A stretch of DNA of 7,587 bases from Promethearchaeota archaeon (GTDB taxonomy: Archaea > Asgardarchaeota > Lokiarchaeia > Sigynarchaeales > SOKP01): positions 1-7,587 of the forward strand of contig SDNV01000127.1 of the NCBI GenBank assembly GCA_004524515.1. The letters run 5' to 3'. Both the position numbers and the translations under genes were made by a program. Each line of letters opens with the position of its first letter. The first letter of the stretch is position 1. Below are positions 1 to 5,929 of the stretch, in pieces. Under the pieces are notes generated by a model that was not told where the DNA came from, did no database searches, and was given only the letters and a program-made list of their open reading frames with translations.

Positions 1-1
1 A

Positions 2-1606
2 AAAGAAGCTTATATTTTAGAAAATATACAAATTAAAAATCATCATCCACGATTTAATGTTTTTATGCGTGATTCGAAATCATATCCTTGGGTTGCAATT
101 TTTTATGGTGAAAAGTTCCCAAGACTAAAAATTATCCGAAATCCCGAAAATTATCCCTCAGAGACTTCATTTATCGGGCCTTATACAGATAAGAAAGAAA
201 TTATTAGAATATTAAGAGATTTAAGAAAAATTTTTCCTTATTGCTCATGTAAGAAACCAATTAATACTAAAAAAAGGCCTTGTTTGTATTATCAATTAAA
301 TCTTTGTCCAGGGCCTTGTATAAATCAGATCAGCCCGAAAGAATATCTTGAAAACATAAATAAAATAGAATTATTCCTTAAAGGCGAGACTGACGATTTA
401 AAGTTACAAATTTCTTCTAAAATGAATGCTGCGGCGACATCCCAAGATTTTGAGATGGCTGCTTTTTGGAGAGATAAACTCCAAGCCATTGAGCATTCAA
501 CCTCCTCACAGAACGTGTTATTGGAAACGGAAGAAGATAAGGATATAATTGGCTATTATTCTGATGAGGAACAAACTTATTTTGCGATTGTTATTATTCA
601 TATCCGAGAAGGGAGGATTCTTAACAAAAGTTCCTATATTATTGAGTTAAAAGCGAAAGTAATTGAAAAAGAAGCGATGTTTCCTGCCATAATGGAGCAA
701 TTTTACCAAGAGACAAACAAAAAACTACCACAAGCTATTGTGATTCCATATATTTATGAAGGTTTGGAATTATTTAAACAAATATTATCAGATTACAATC
801 CTTTTACCCAAATCAGGCCACCGAATAATCAAGAAAAGGGTTTATTAAGAATTGCCGAGAAGAATGCAAAGGTAATGGTAGAACAAGAAATTCGTATGGA
901 CCAAATAAGAATTGACCAACAAGTATCAATAAATAAAGTTTTGGATGAGATGCAAAAATTACTAGAAATACCCCGAAAACCTCGAATAATTGAAGGTTTT
1001 GATATATCTAATATTGAAGGAATAGATGCTACTGGATCAATGGTGTATTTTCTTGAAGGAAAGCCCTTTAAAAAAAATTATCGGCATTATAAGATAAGAT
1101 CAAAATCATCACCTGATGATGTTGGAATGATGAAAGAAGTCTTAATAAGGCGATATTCAAAGTTGTTAGAAAATAATCTTGAATTTCCTGATTTGATCCT
1201 CTTAGATGGTGGAAAATCTCAATTAAATGCTGGAATTTCTGTCTTAGAAAAATTAGGAATAAACATTCCAATTATTGGATTGGCAAAAAAAGAAGAAAAA
1301 ATATATCTCCCAAATAAGAAAGACCCTATTCAATTACCTCTTGATTCAGAAGTATTAAAGATTTTTCAAAATGTTAGAAATGAAGCTCATCGGTTTGCTG
1401 TAAGGTTACATAAGAAACAAAGAGAGAAAAATTACACTAGCTCCGTGCTTGACGATTTAAAAGGAATTGGAGCAGCAAGAAAAAAGAAATTATTAGTCCG
1501 TTTTAAAAGCATTGAAGGGATTCAAAAAGCTACAGTTGATGAAGTCGCAGAAATTGTCGGAAAGAAATTAGCAGAAATGATAAAGAAAGAAATGGCAAAT
1601 AATTAG
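2..1606 (+). CDS. uvrC: UvrC, excinuclease ABC subunit C, 5'-truncated by the window edge
   Basis: UvrC makes the two incisions flanking a DNA lesion in nucleotide excision repair, acting with UvrA and UvrB. The frame is open to the window edge, and the 21 codons before the Met at 65 read like the family's segment at the end of the GIY-YIG domain (ENIQIKNHHPRFNV). So 65 is not the start, and most of the GIY-YIG 3'-nuclease domain lies outside. Numbering from that Met: a cysteine cluster C62, C73, C81, C85 (C-x10-C-x7-C-x3-C, with an extra C60) matches the proposed Fe-S site of UvrC. A UVR/UvrB-binding helix pair lies at about 112-144. The RNase H-like 5'-nuclease domain spans about 305-450 with likely catalytic D313 (GFDISN), D381 (LLDGGKSQL) and H442 (EAHRFAV). 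A helix-hairpin-helix region covers 459-510. Visible length is 534 residues of an expected 600 or so. The gene stands alone on this strand, convergent with the mutase. In archaea UvrABC is thought to come from bacteria by transfer (family knowledge). Confidence 0.96.
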   Translation, partial: KEAYILENIQIKNHHPRFNVFMRDSKSYPWVAIFYGEKFPRLKIIRNPENYPSETSFIGPYTDKKEIIRILRDLRKIFPYCSCKKPINTKKRPCLYYQLNLCPGPCINQISPKEYLENINKIELFLKGETDDLKLQISSKMNAAATSQDFEMAAFWRDKLQAIEHSTSSQNVLLETEEDKDIIGYYSDEEQTYFAIVIIHIREGRILNKSSYIIELKAKVIEKEAMFPAIMEQFYQETNKKLPQAIVIPYIYEGLELFKQILSDYNPFTQIRPPNNQEKGLLRIAEKNAKVMVEQEIRMDQIRIDQQVSINKVLDEMQKLLEIPRKPRIIEGFDISNIEGIDATGSMVYFLEGKPFKKNYRHYKIRSKSSPDDVGMMKEVLIRRYSKLLENNLEFPDLILLDGGKSQLNAGISVLEKLGINIPIIGLAKKEEKIYLPNKKDPIQLPLDSEVLKIFQNVRNEAHRFAVRLHKKQREKNYTSSVLDDLKGIGAARKKKLLVRFKSIEGIQKATVDEVAEIVGKKLAEMIKKEMANN

Positions 1607-1648
1607 TTCCTATCATATTTTTCTAAATAAATCTTAAAAATAGTAAAC
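1607..1648. terminator. Short convergent gap with T-rich tracts on both strands
   Basis: This 42-base gap separates the convergent stops of uvrC (plus) and the mutase (minus). It has a run of five T on the plus strand shortly after the uvrC stop (about 1615-1620). The A run at 1636-1640 gives a T tract on the minus strand just past the mutase stop. There is no GC-rich hairpin. U-rich tracts without hairpins are typical archaeal termination signals, so this is read as a two-way terminator by position and composition only. Confidence 0.35.
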
Positions 1649-3067
1649 TTACATTTTAGAAATAACTAAAGATAATAATTCTCTAGCAGTTTGGCAATAA
1701 ATTCTTGCTAGAGCTTGAGTTTTGGCTTCACTTATAATACGAATAACTAATTCTGTATTAGAGGGATGTATCAGTACAAAATATTCTTTTTCAATTCCGA
1801 ACTTCAAGTCTTGATTGATTTGAGTGACTTTCTCCCCCTCGTTCTCTAATTCCGTTTTCATTCTCTCAATAAGAGGACTTATAAGGTTATTATCTATTTT
1901 TATAATTTCTCTATGACTATAGAATTTGGGAAGTTCGGATACTAAAGCAGATATTTTTTCTCCTGTTAATACTAAAATTTCTACAATTTTCGCTACTGCA
2001 AAGATTCCATCACGTGTACTATTAAAAGGTGGGTACATTACACCTCCACAAGAACCTTCCCCACCAAAAATTAAAGTGGAATCTGACGCATTTTCTCTCA
2101 AATCTCGCATTTGGTTTAACAAATAATATTCTCCAATTGGGGTTCTGATTACTTTCGCGCCATATTTTTCCGCGATTAAATCAAATATTAACGAAGAGGC
2201 TAAATTAGTTACAAAAAATACTTCCTTAACCTTGGTATTGATATTTTGAAGCATGAAATCCATAATTAATGCAAGTCCAATATCCTCGGGATAACATTCC
2301 CCATTTTCTCCGATTATTGCAAGTCTATCTGCATCACAATCATGAGCAAATCCAATATCGTATTTTCCTTGCCAAACTTCCATTATTAAGTCATGTAAGT
2401 TTTCTGCAATTGGTTCTATGCCACGCGGGAAGACATTATTTACAAATAAATCTTCATTTATACTTTTTACTTGACAACCTAATTCTCGAAGTAGTCTTGG
2501 AGTAACTAATTTACCCGCCCCCGCACCTGTATCAATAACTACCTTTAAATTATTCTTTTTCTTTAACTTTTTAAAATTCAAGTGTTCATATAAACTTTGT
2601 AAATATTCAGGAATAGGGTTAATGATTTCAATTTTATTCTCAATCTTTTTATTCTTATAAGATTTTAAATCAACACTGTTTACCCTTTTTCTTATAATAT
2701 CTAATTCTGAGCTATTTAGATAATTTTCCTCTTTGATTAATTTTAAACCATTCCATTCAGGGGGATTATGAGATCCCGTGATCATAATTCCTGCTTTAAT
2801 ATCTAATTTATTTTTAATAAACATTAAAACAGGAGTAGGACAAACCGCTGCGTTATATATCTCAAAATTTGCTAAGGATAATCCAGAAATAACCGCTTCT
2901 TCTAAATGTAAACCGCTTATTCGCGTGTCCCTTCCAACAATAACTCGTCTATCATCATCTTTAAATAATTCTCCAAGCGAAAAAGCTATTTTTTCTACTA
3001 ACTCCTTATTTAACTCTTTTCCAGATATTCCTCTTATTCCACTAAAAGTGAAAATTAGGTCCCCCAT
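1649..3067 (-). CDS. Phosphohexomutase (phosphomannomutase/phosphoglucomutase/GlmM-like)
   Basis: Alpha-D-phosphohexomutases move phosphate between C6 and C1 of hexose phosphates through a phosphoserine, supplying sugar-1-phosphates for nucleotide-sugar synthesis in the cytoplasm. At 472 residues the protein is full length for the family, with all four domains visible. They are an N-terminal FSGIRG loop (8-13), the catalytic serine loop TGSHNPPEWNG with S99, the Mg-binding loop DCDADR (D243, D245, D247), the sugar-binding loop GGEGSCGG (335-342), and a C-terminal phosphate-binding loop HPSNTE (434-439). Two loops differ from consensus: DCDADR for the usual DGDADR, and HPSNTEL where RPSGTEP is typical, so the usual Arg is His434. 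Substrate (mannose, glucose or glucosamine phosphate) cannot be read from sequence; archaeal relatives have been assigned to all three. The ATG at 3067 starts just before the family N-terminus and lies four bases after the kinase stop, so the two are probably co-transcribed and translationally linked. I see no close Shine-Dalgarno site. Confidence 0.9.
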   Translation of the reverse strand: MGDLIFTFSGIRGISGKELNKELVEKIAFSLGELFKDDDRRVIVGRDTRISGLHLEEAVISGLSLANFEIYNAAVCPTPVLMFIKNKLDIKAGIMITGSHNPPEWNGLKLIKEENYLNSSELDIIRKRVNSVDLKSYKNKKIENKIEIINPIPEYLQSLYEHLNFKKLKKKNNLKVVIDTGAGAGKLVTPRLLRELGCQVKSINEDLFVNNVFPRGIEPIAENLHDLIMEVWQGKYDIGFAHDCDADRLAIIGENGECYPEDIGLALIMDFMLQNINTKVKEVFFVTNLASSLIFDLIAEKYGAKVIRTPIGEYYLLNQMRDLRENASDSTLIFGGEGSCGGVMYPPFNSTRDGIFAVAKIVEILVLTGEKISALVSELPKFYSHREIIKIDNNLISPLIERMKTELENEGEKVTQINQDLKFGIEKEYFVLIHPSNTELVIRIISEAKTQALARIYCQTARELLSLVISKM

Positions 3068-3071
3068 AATA

Positions 3072-4079
3072 TTATGATAATAAAGGATTTCCTTCTATTT
3101 TGTATTTAACTAATACTAATGCCCCCCTAACACCGATTTCATCTAAATACTTAGTAACTTTTAGTTTAGGTGGACGGTTTATAGTGAATGATATGGGATC
3201 TTTCTCAAATTGTTCTATGATTGGAGGTAATATCATTGATTTATCATGCATCATTGCTCCTCCAAGATATATTGCTGAACAATCATAGTGGTTATTAACA
3301 AGTCCAATTCCTATTTTTGAGTAGAAAATGCATTGATCCACCATCATTTTTGAAAATTTATCACCACCTCTAGCAGATTGAAAAATCTCCTTAGCAGTAA
3401 TCTTGGTTTTATCATTATCAACCATGTATAATAGGATTTTAGCTGAAGAACTAAATTCATCAATTTTCTCTAAAGCTCTATTTTTAACCCCCGTACCAGA
3501 ACTATATACTTCCCAGCACCCGTAAGCACCACAATTACATTGATGAGGACTTCGAGGTTCTACCATCCCATGTCCAATTTCTGCAGCATTCCCATCCTTT
3601 CCAAGTAATAAATGTCCATTACAAATGACCCCACCACCAATACCTGTTGAAATTGTGATATATGCTAAATTATCTTTTTCATCATCTTGAGCTTCAAAAT
3701 AGTGAACCCCTAATACAGAGGCGTTACAATCATTAATGATGAATATTGGGATGTCTGGAAAACGTTCTTTCAGTGGTTCTTTTAAGGGGATTACCTTAAA
3801 TCCCAAATTAGCATTATTGAAAACCTCACCCTTCTCTGTGTTAATCGGTCCAGCACTAGCTAATCCTATTCCTAAAATCTGGTTACTTTTTATATTATTT
3901 TCTTCCAAAAATTTAGTTATAAGTAAGATAACAGAGTTAATTATTGAATATTCGTTTTCTTTGGGAGTCGAAGTCGTTTTTACTTTAATGCTTCCTTCAT
4001 AAAGGTCGCTTCTACTTAAAGCCACACGAATCCTTGTTCCACCTATGTCTACTCCAATTATATACTTCTCATTAGTCAT
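3072..4079 (-). CDS. ROK-family sugar kinase (glucokinase/N-acetylhexosamine kinase type)
   Basis: ROK proteins are ATP-dependent cytoplasmic sugar kinases that phosphorylate glucose, fructose, ManNAc, GlcNAc and similar sugars, usually at C6. The 335-residue protein has the ATP phosphate-binding DIGGT (11-15), the catalytic base D117 in NDCNA, the glycine-rich STGIGGG (144-150), the EIGH segment with E167 and zinc-ligand H170, and the ROK cysteine motif CNCGAYGCWE (C181, C183, C188). It lacks the N-terminal helix-turn-helix of ROK repressors, so it is an enzyme and not a regulator. The ATG at 4079 sits six residues before the first beta-strand, as expected. The mutase follows after four bases, suggesting a kinase-mutase pathway from free sugar to sugar-1-phosphate. 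Exact sugar specificity cannot be told; glucose and N-acetylated hexosamines are both compatible. An AT-rich region upstream probably carries the promoter. Confidence 0.93.
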   Translation of the reverse strand: MTNEKYIIGVDIGGTRIRVALSRSDLYEGSIKVKTTSTPKENEYSIINSVILLITKFLEENNIKSNQILGIGLASAGPINTEKGEVFNNANLGFKVIPLKEPLKERFPDIPIFIINDCNASVLGVHYFEAQDDEKDNLAYITISTGIGGGVICNGHLLLGKDGNAAEIGHGMVEPRSPHQCNCGAYGCWEVYSSGTGVKNRALEKIDEFSSSAKILLYMVDNDKTKITAKEIFQSARGGDKFSKMMVDQCIFYSKIGIGLVNNHYDCSAIYLGGAMMHDKSMILPPIIEQFEKDPISFTINRPPKLKVTKYLDEIGVRGALVLVKYKIEGNPLLS

Positions 4080-4110
4080 AAAAAATCTACCCTATGATCA
4101 ATAATACAAA

Positions 4111-4130
4111 TAATATATCTCATTTAAAAA
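4111..4130 (-). promoter_or_regulatory. Possible archaeal TATA element for the kinase-mutase operon
   Basis: Read on the minus strand, the stretch contains TTTTTAAAT (4122-4130) and ATATATT (4112-4118), 33 to 51 bases before the kinase ATG. A TATA box centred near 4126 or 4115 would put the transcript start about 26 bases on, leaving a leader of only 10-20 bases. The whole gap is so AT-rich that such matches arise by chance, and no clear purine-rich BRE is visible, so this is a positional guess. Confidence 0.22.
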
Positions 4131-4212
4131 TAATCAAGTATCCTAAGTCAATAAAATTTAAATAAATAATATAGTGAGCCCCCAACAAAAGGGCATCAAA
4201 ATTATGGAAAAT

Positions 4213-4239
4213 TTAAAAAAATAAACTGTGAGTAAAAAA
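4213..4239 (-). terminator. Possible U-tract terminator after the radical SAM gene
   Basis: On the minus strand, transcription leaving the radical SAM stop meets six consecutive T (4234-4239) and then a second tract of seven T (4214-4221 region) within about 55 bases. The first lies beside an A8 run, giving an A/T-only inverted repeat (A-run, TTA, T-run). Such hairpin-poor U tracts fit archaeal intrinsic termination. The call is by position and composition only. Confidence 0.3.
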
Positions 4240-4267
4240 TTATTTTTTTTCCTAATATTTTTTAGAT

Positions 4268-5062
4268 TTATAAGTAAAAATTAATCTCAATTAAAGAATC
4301 TTTAACATACTCCTCAAAGATTTTTGAAATTCTATCCATCATAGATTTATCAACAGAAAAAACAAAATATTCTGACGGAATCCTCCCAATCGAGTAAATT
4401 TGGACTTTATTAGGTCTAATCTTATTTATAGCAATCGCTATATTTCTGATATTCTCTTCATTACAGTTTGGAATAAAATCTTTTCGATACGAATTATAAA
4501 TTAAACATTGGAGAATTAAAGAATTTGGAGCTATCTCTCGAGATAATTTGGTTAAATTTTCAACGATCAAATTAATATTTGGAGAATCAGGATGAGGTCG
4601 ATTAGTTCTTATATAATCTTCTTGCGTGCCAGCATCTAACTTAGCAAGGACCACATCAAAATTAATTATTGTTTTTCTAATTTTTTCTGAACCTAATGTA
4701 GTTGAGTTAGTGAAGAGAGTGATGACGGGTTTTTTTTGGGTCCATTTAGTTTCCTCTCTTACCTTGTAAGCAATTTTATAAAAATCAATGAGCTTTTCAT
4801 TTAAAGTTGGCTCTCCGTTATAACCAAATGTTATTGAATCTAAATGGGGGAAATGTTTAATAATATCTTTCAATTCTTTTTCAAATTTATGAGATGGTGG
4901 TAAACTAATTCTGAAATTAGCGTCTACCAACTTTTTAGTTTGTCCAATTTCACAATATACACAATCAAAAGTGCAGGTTTTTATTTTGGGTAATACATCA
5001 ACTCCCAATGAAAGACCTAATCTTCTTGACGGATATGGACCATACGTATATTCTCTAGGCAA
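4268..5062 (-). CDS. Radical SAM protein, COG0731-like (TYW1-related superfamily)
   Basis: The protein (264 residues) has the radical SAM cluster motif C30-TFD-C34-VY-C37 (CxxxCxxC), which binds a 4Fe-4S cluster that cleaves S-adenosylmethionine to a 5'-deoxyadenosyl radical. GYNGEP (80-85) is the SAM-binding GGE-like motif, TLFTNST (115-121) the next core strand, and AKLDAG (140-145) is typical of this group. The opening YGPYPSRRLGLSLGVD (7-22) is characteristic of the COG0731 proteins often labelled wyosine synthetase-like. They are shorter than archaeal TYW1 and lack its N-terminal second cluster, so a role in wyosine synthesis should not be assumed and the substrate is unknown. The start is TTG: an in-frame TGA lies two codons upstream, the family N-terminus begins immediately after, and GTGAT about six bases before it can pair with 16S rRNA. 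The hydrolase stop is 15 bases upstream, so the two are probably one transcript. Confidence 0.85.
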   Translation of the reverse strand: MPREYTYGPYPSRRLGLSLGVDVLPKIKTCTFDCVYCEIGQTKKLVDANFRISLPPSHKFEKELKDIIKHFPHLDSITFGYNGEPTLNEKLIDFYKIAYKVREETKWTQKKPVITLFTNSTTLGSEKIRKTIINFDVVLAKLDAGTQEDYIRTNRPHPDSPNINLIVENLTKLSREIAPNSLILQCLIYNSYRKDFIPNCNEENIRNIAIAINKIRPNKVQIYSIGRIPSEYFVFSVDKSMMDRISKIFEEYVKDSLIEINFYL

Positions 5063-5063
5063 T

Positions 5064-5075
5064 AATCAATCACAA
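5064..5075 (-). promoter_or_regulatory. Ribosome binding site deciding the TTG start of the radical SAM gene
   Basis: On the minus strand the bases GTGATTGATTA precede TTG. GTGAT matches the 3' part of the consensus GGAGGTGAT and is spaced about six bases from the TTG at 5062. With the in-frame stop TGA inside this stretch there is no upstream alternative, so this site and the TTG go together. Confidence 0.4.
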
Positions 5076-5077
5076 TA

Positions 5078-5791
5078 TTAAACTTCTGTGCTTTTCTTTA
5101 TTATCTCGTTAAATCTTTCTGGTTGTTCAATCATGACCATATGACCTGCTTTTTCTATAATGAAAATTTCACTATTACTTACCTTTTCCTTGTAATAATT
5201 GGCATATTTCACTGGAGTTAATTTATCATCTTTCCCTACAATAATTAGAATTGGTACTTTTATATTTGAAGTTTTATCCATTACATCAAATTTATCGCAA
5301 ATCCAAAAGTCTTGATAAGTGACTTCTGATCCTACTTTTGAAGTTTCTTTAATATAAGCATTAACTGTTTCTTTAGGTGTTTTCCGTGAAAACGCTCCAA
5401 ATGGTAGCGAGTTCAAGAAATCCTCATAATCTGTTATTAATGATTCCAAAATAACGGGACTGACTCTTAATCTAGCTCCTGATCCGACTAATATTAGTTT
5501 ATCCACTAAGTCGGGATTCTTAAAATAAAAAGATTGAATAATGGCACCTCCCAATGAATGTCCGCACAAGATAACTTCTTTGTAGTTTAATTGCGTTATT
5601 AAGGCGCCTAAAACATCGACATATAAATCAAGCGATAATTTTGAGAATTTTGAGGACTTTCCGTGAGAGGGTAAGTCTAAAGCGATTAAATCACAATTCA
5701 CTTCTAAATCAAATTGATATTTCCATACATTTGAGGTTGACCCAGATCCATGAATAAATATTAAAACCCTTGAGCTATCTATGCATTTCAA
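5078..5791 (-). CDS. Alpha/beta hydrolase; true 5' end probably upstream
   Basis: This serine hydrolase of the alpha/beta fold (esterase, lipase or related) has a complete catalytic apparatus. Numbering from the TTG at 5791, it has the oxyanion-hole HGSGS (14-18), nucleophile S79 in GHSLGG, acid D189 in GKDDKLTP and base H217 in AGHMVMIEQPERF. A helical cap region lies at about 110-175. There is no signal peptide or membrane segment, so it is probably cytoplasmic; the substrate cannot be told. The boundary given uses the first conventional start codon (TTG). However, the frame stays open to a TGA at 5840-5842, and the 14-16 residues before the TTG (SFLQFNDKRIYYE) look like the first two strands of the fold, which nearly every family member has. 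The real start may be ATT at 5831-5833, or ATG at 5848-5850 if one base is missing in the T/A run at 5834-5839. The radical SAM gene follows after 15 bases. Confidence 0.9.
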   Translation of the reverse strand: MKCIDSSRVLIFIHGSGSTSNVWKYQFDLEVNCDLIALDLPSHGKSSKFSKLSLDLYVDVLGALITQLNYKEVILCGHSLGGAIIQSFYFKNPDLVDKLILVGSGARLRVSPVILESLITDYEDFLNSLPFGAFSRKTPKETVNAYIKETSKVGSEVTYQDFWICDKFDVMDKTSNIKVPILIIVGKDDKLTPVKYANYYKEKVSNSEIFIIEKAGHMVMIEQPERFNEIIKKSTEV

Positions 5792-5850
5792 TTCATAATA
5801 AATGCGCTTATCATTAAATTGGAGAAAACTAATTTTTAATCACTTCTCAT

Positions 5851-5858
5851 ATTTATAA
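5851..5858 (-). promoter_or_regulatory. Possible TATA box ahead of the hydrolase gene
   Basis: The minus strand reads TTATAAAT here, the best TATA-like match in the gap before the hydrolase. A start site about 26 bases on would fall near 5828-5833, close to the possible ATT start, which would make the message almost leaderless, or would leave a leader of about 40 bases before the TTG. AT-rich background makes chance matches likely. Confidence 0.25.
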
Positions 5859-5864
5859 TATCTT

Positions 5865-5929
5865 ATGATAAAGAAAGAAAGGATTAATATAGATTTAACA
5901 GTTGAAAATTCTCAAATGTTCAATTTTCA
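5865..5929 (-). terminator. Inverted repeat and pyrimidine tract at the end of the ABC exporter gene
   Basis: An exact 8-base inverted repeat, TGAAAATT at 5903-5910 and AATTTTCA at 5922-5929 on the plus strand, surrounds an 11-base loop and overlaps the exporter's stop codon. About 25 bases beyond it, the minus strand has a pyrimidine run of repeated CTTT (about 5866-5881). Together they could end the exporter transcript, but the stem is mostly A/T and so weak. Confidence 0.3.

Larger units (their letters stand above)
4080..4267. other. AT-rich intergenic spacer with no gene
   Basis: This 188-base spacer lies between the radical SAM stop and the kinase start, both on the minus strand. I find no coding region: the longest obvious ATG frame, from about 4204 on the plus strand, stops after six codons. 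It contains long A and T runs and one GC-rich patch at 4178-4194 (GCCC, nine bases, GGGC), a four-pair hairpin that stands out from its surroundings. It most likely holds the end of the hydrolase-radical SAM transcript and the promoter of the kinase-mutase transcript. Confidence 0.6.

Noticed and set aside
65..67. ATG as the start of UvrC
   Set aside because: The frame stays open to the window edge, and the upstream codons encode the conserved end of the GIY-YIG domain, so this Met is internal.
1068..1271. Minus-strand open frame inside uvrC
   Set aside because: It lies fully inside the conserved nuclease domain of uvrC, with no recognisable protein features.
1926..3077. Three plus-strand open frames over the mutase
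   Set aside because: All are antisense to conserved mutase motifs and show no domain, membrane segment or start signal of their own.
3100..4002. Two plus-strand open frames over the ROK kinase
   Set aside because: They are antisense to the kinase's conserved regions, short, and without recognisable content.
3072..4079. ROK protein as a transcriptional repressor
   Set aside because: It begins directly at the ATP-binding domain, with no N-terminal helix-turn-helix.
4268..5062. Radical SAM protein as a definite TYW1 (wyosine synthase)
   Set aside because: It has one CxxxCxxC motif but lacks the additional N-terminal cysteines and length of archaeal TYW1, so only the superfamily call is safe.
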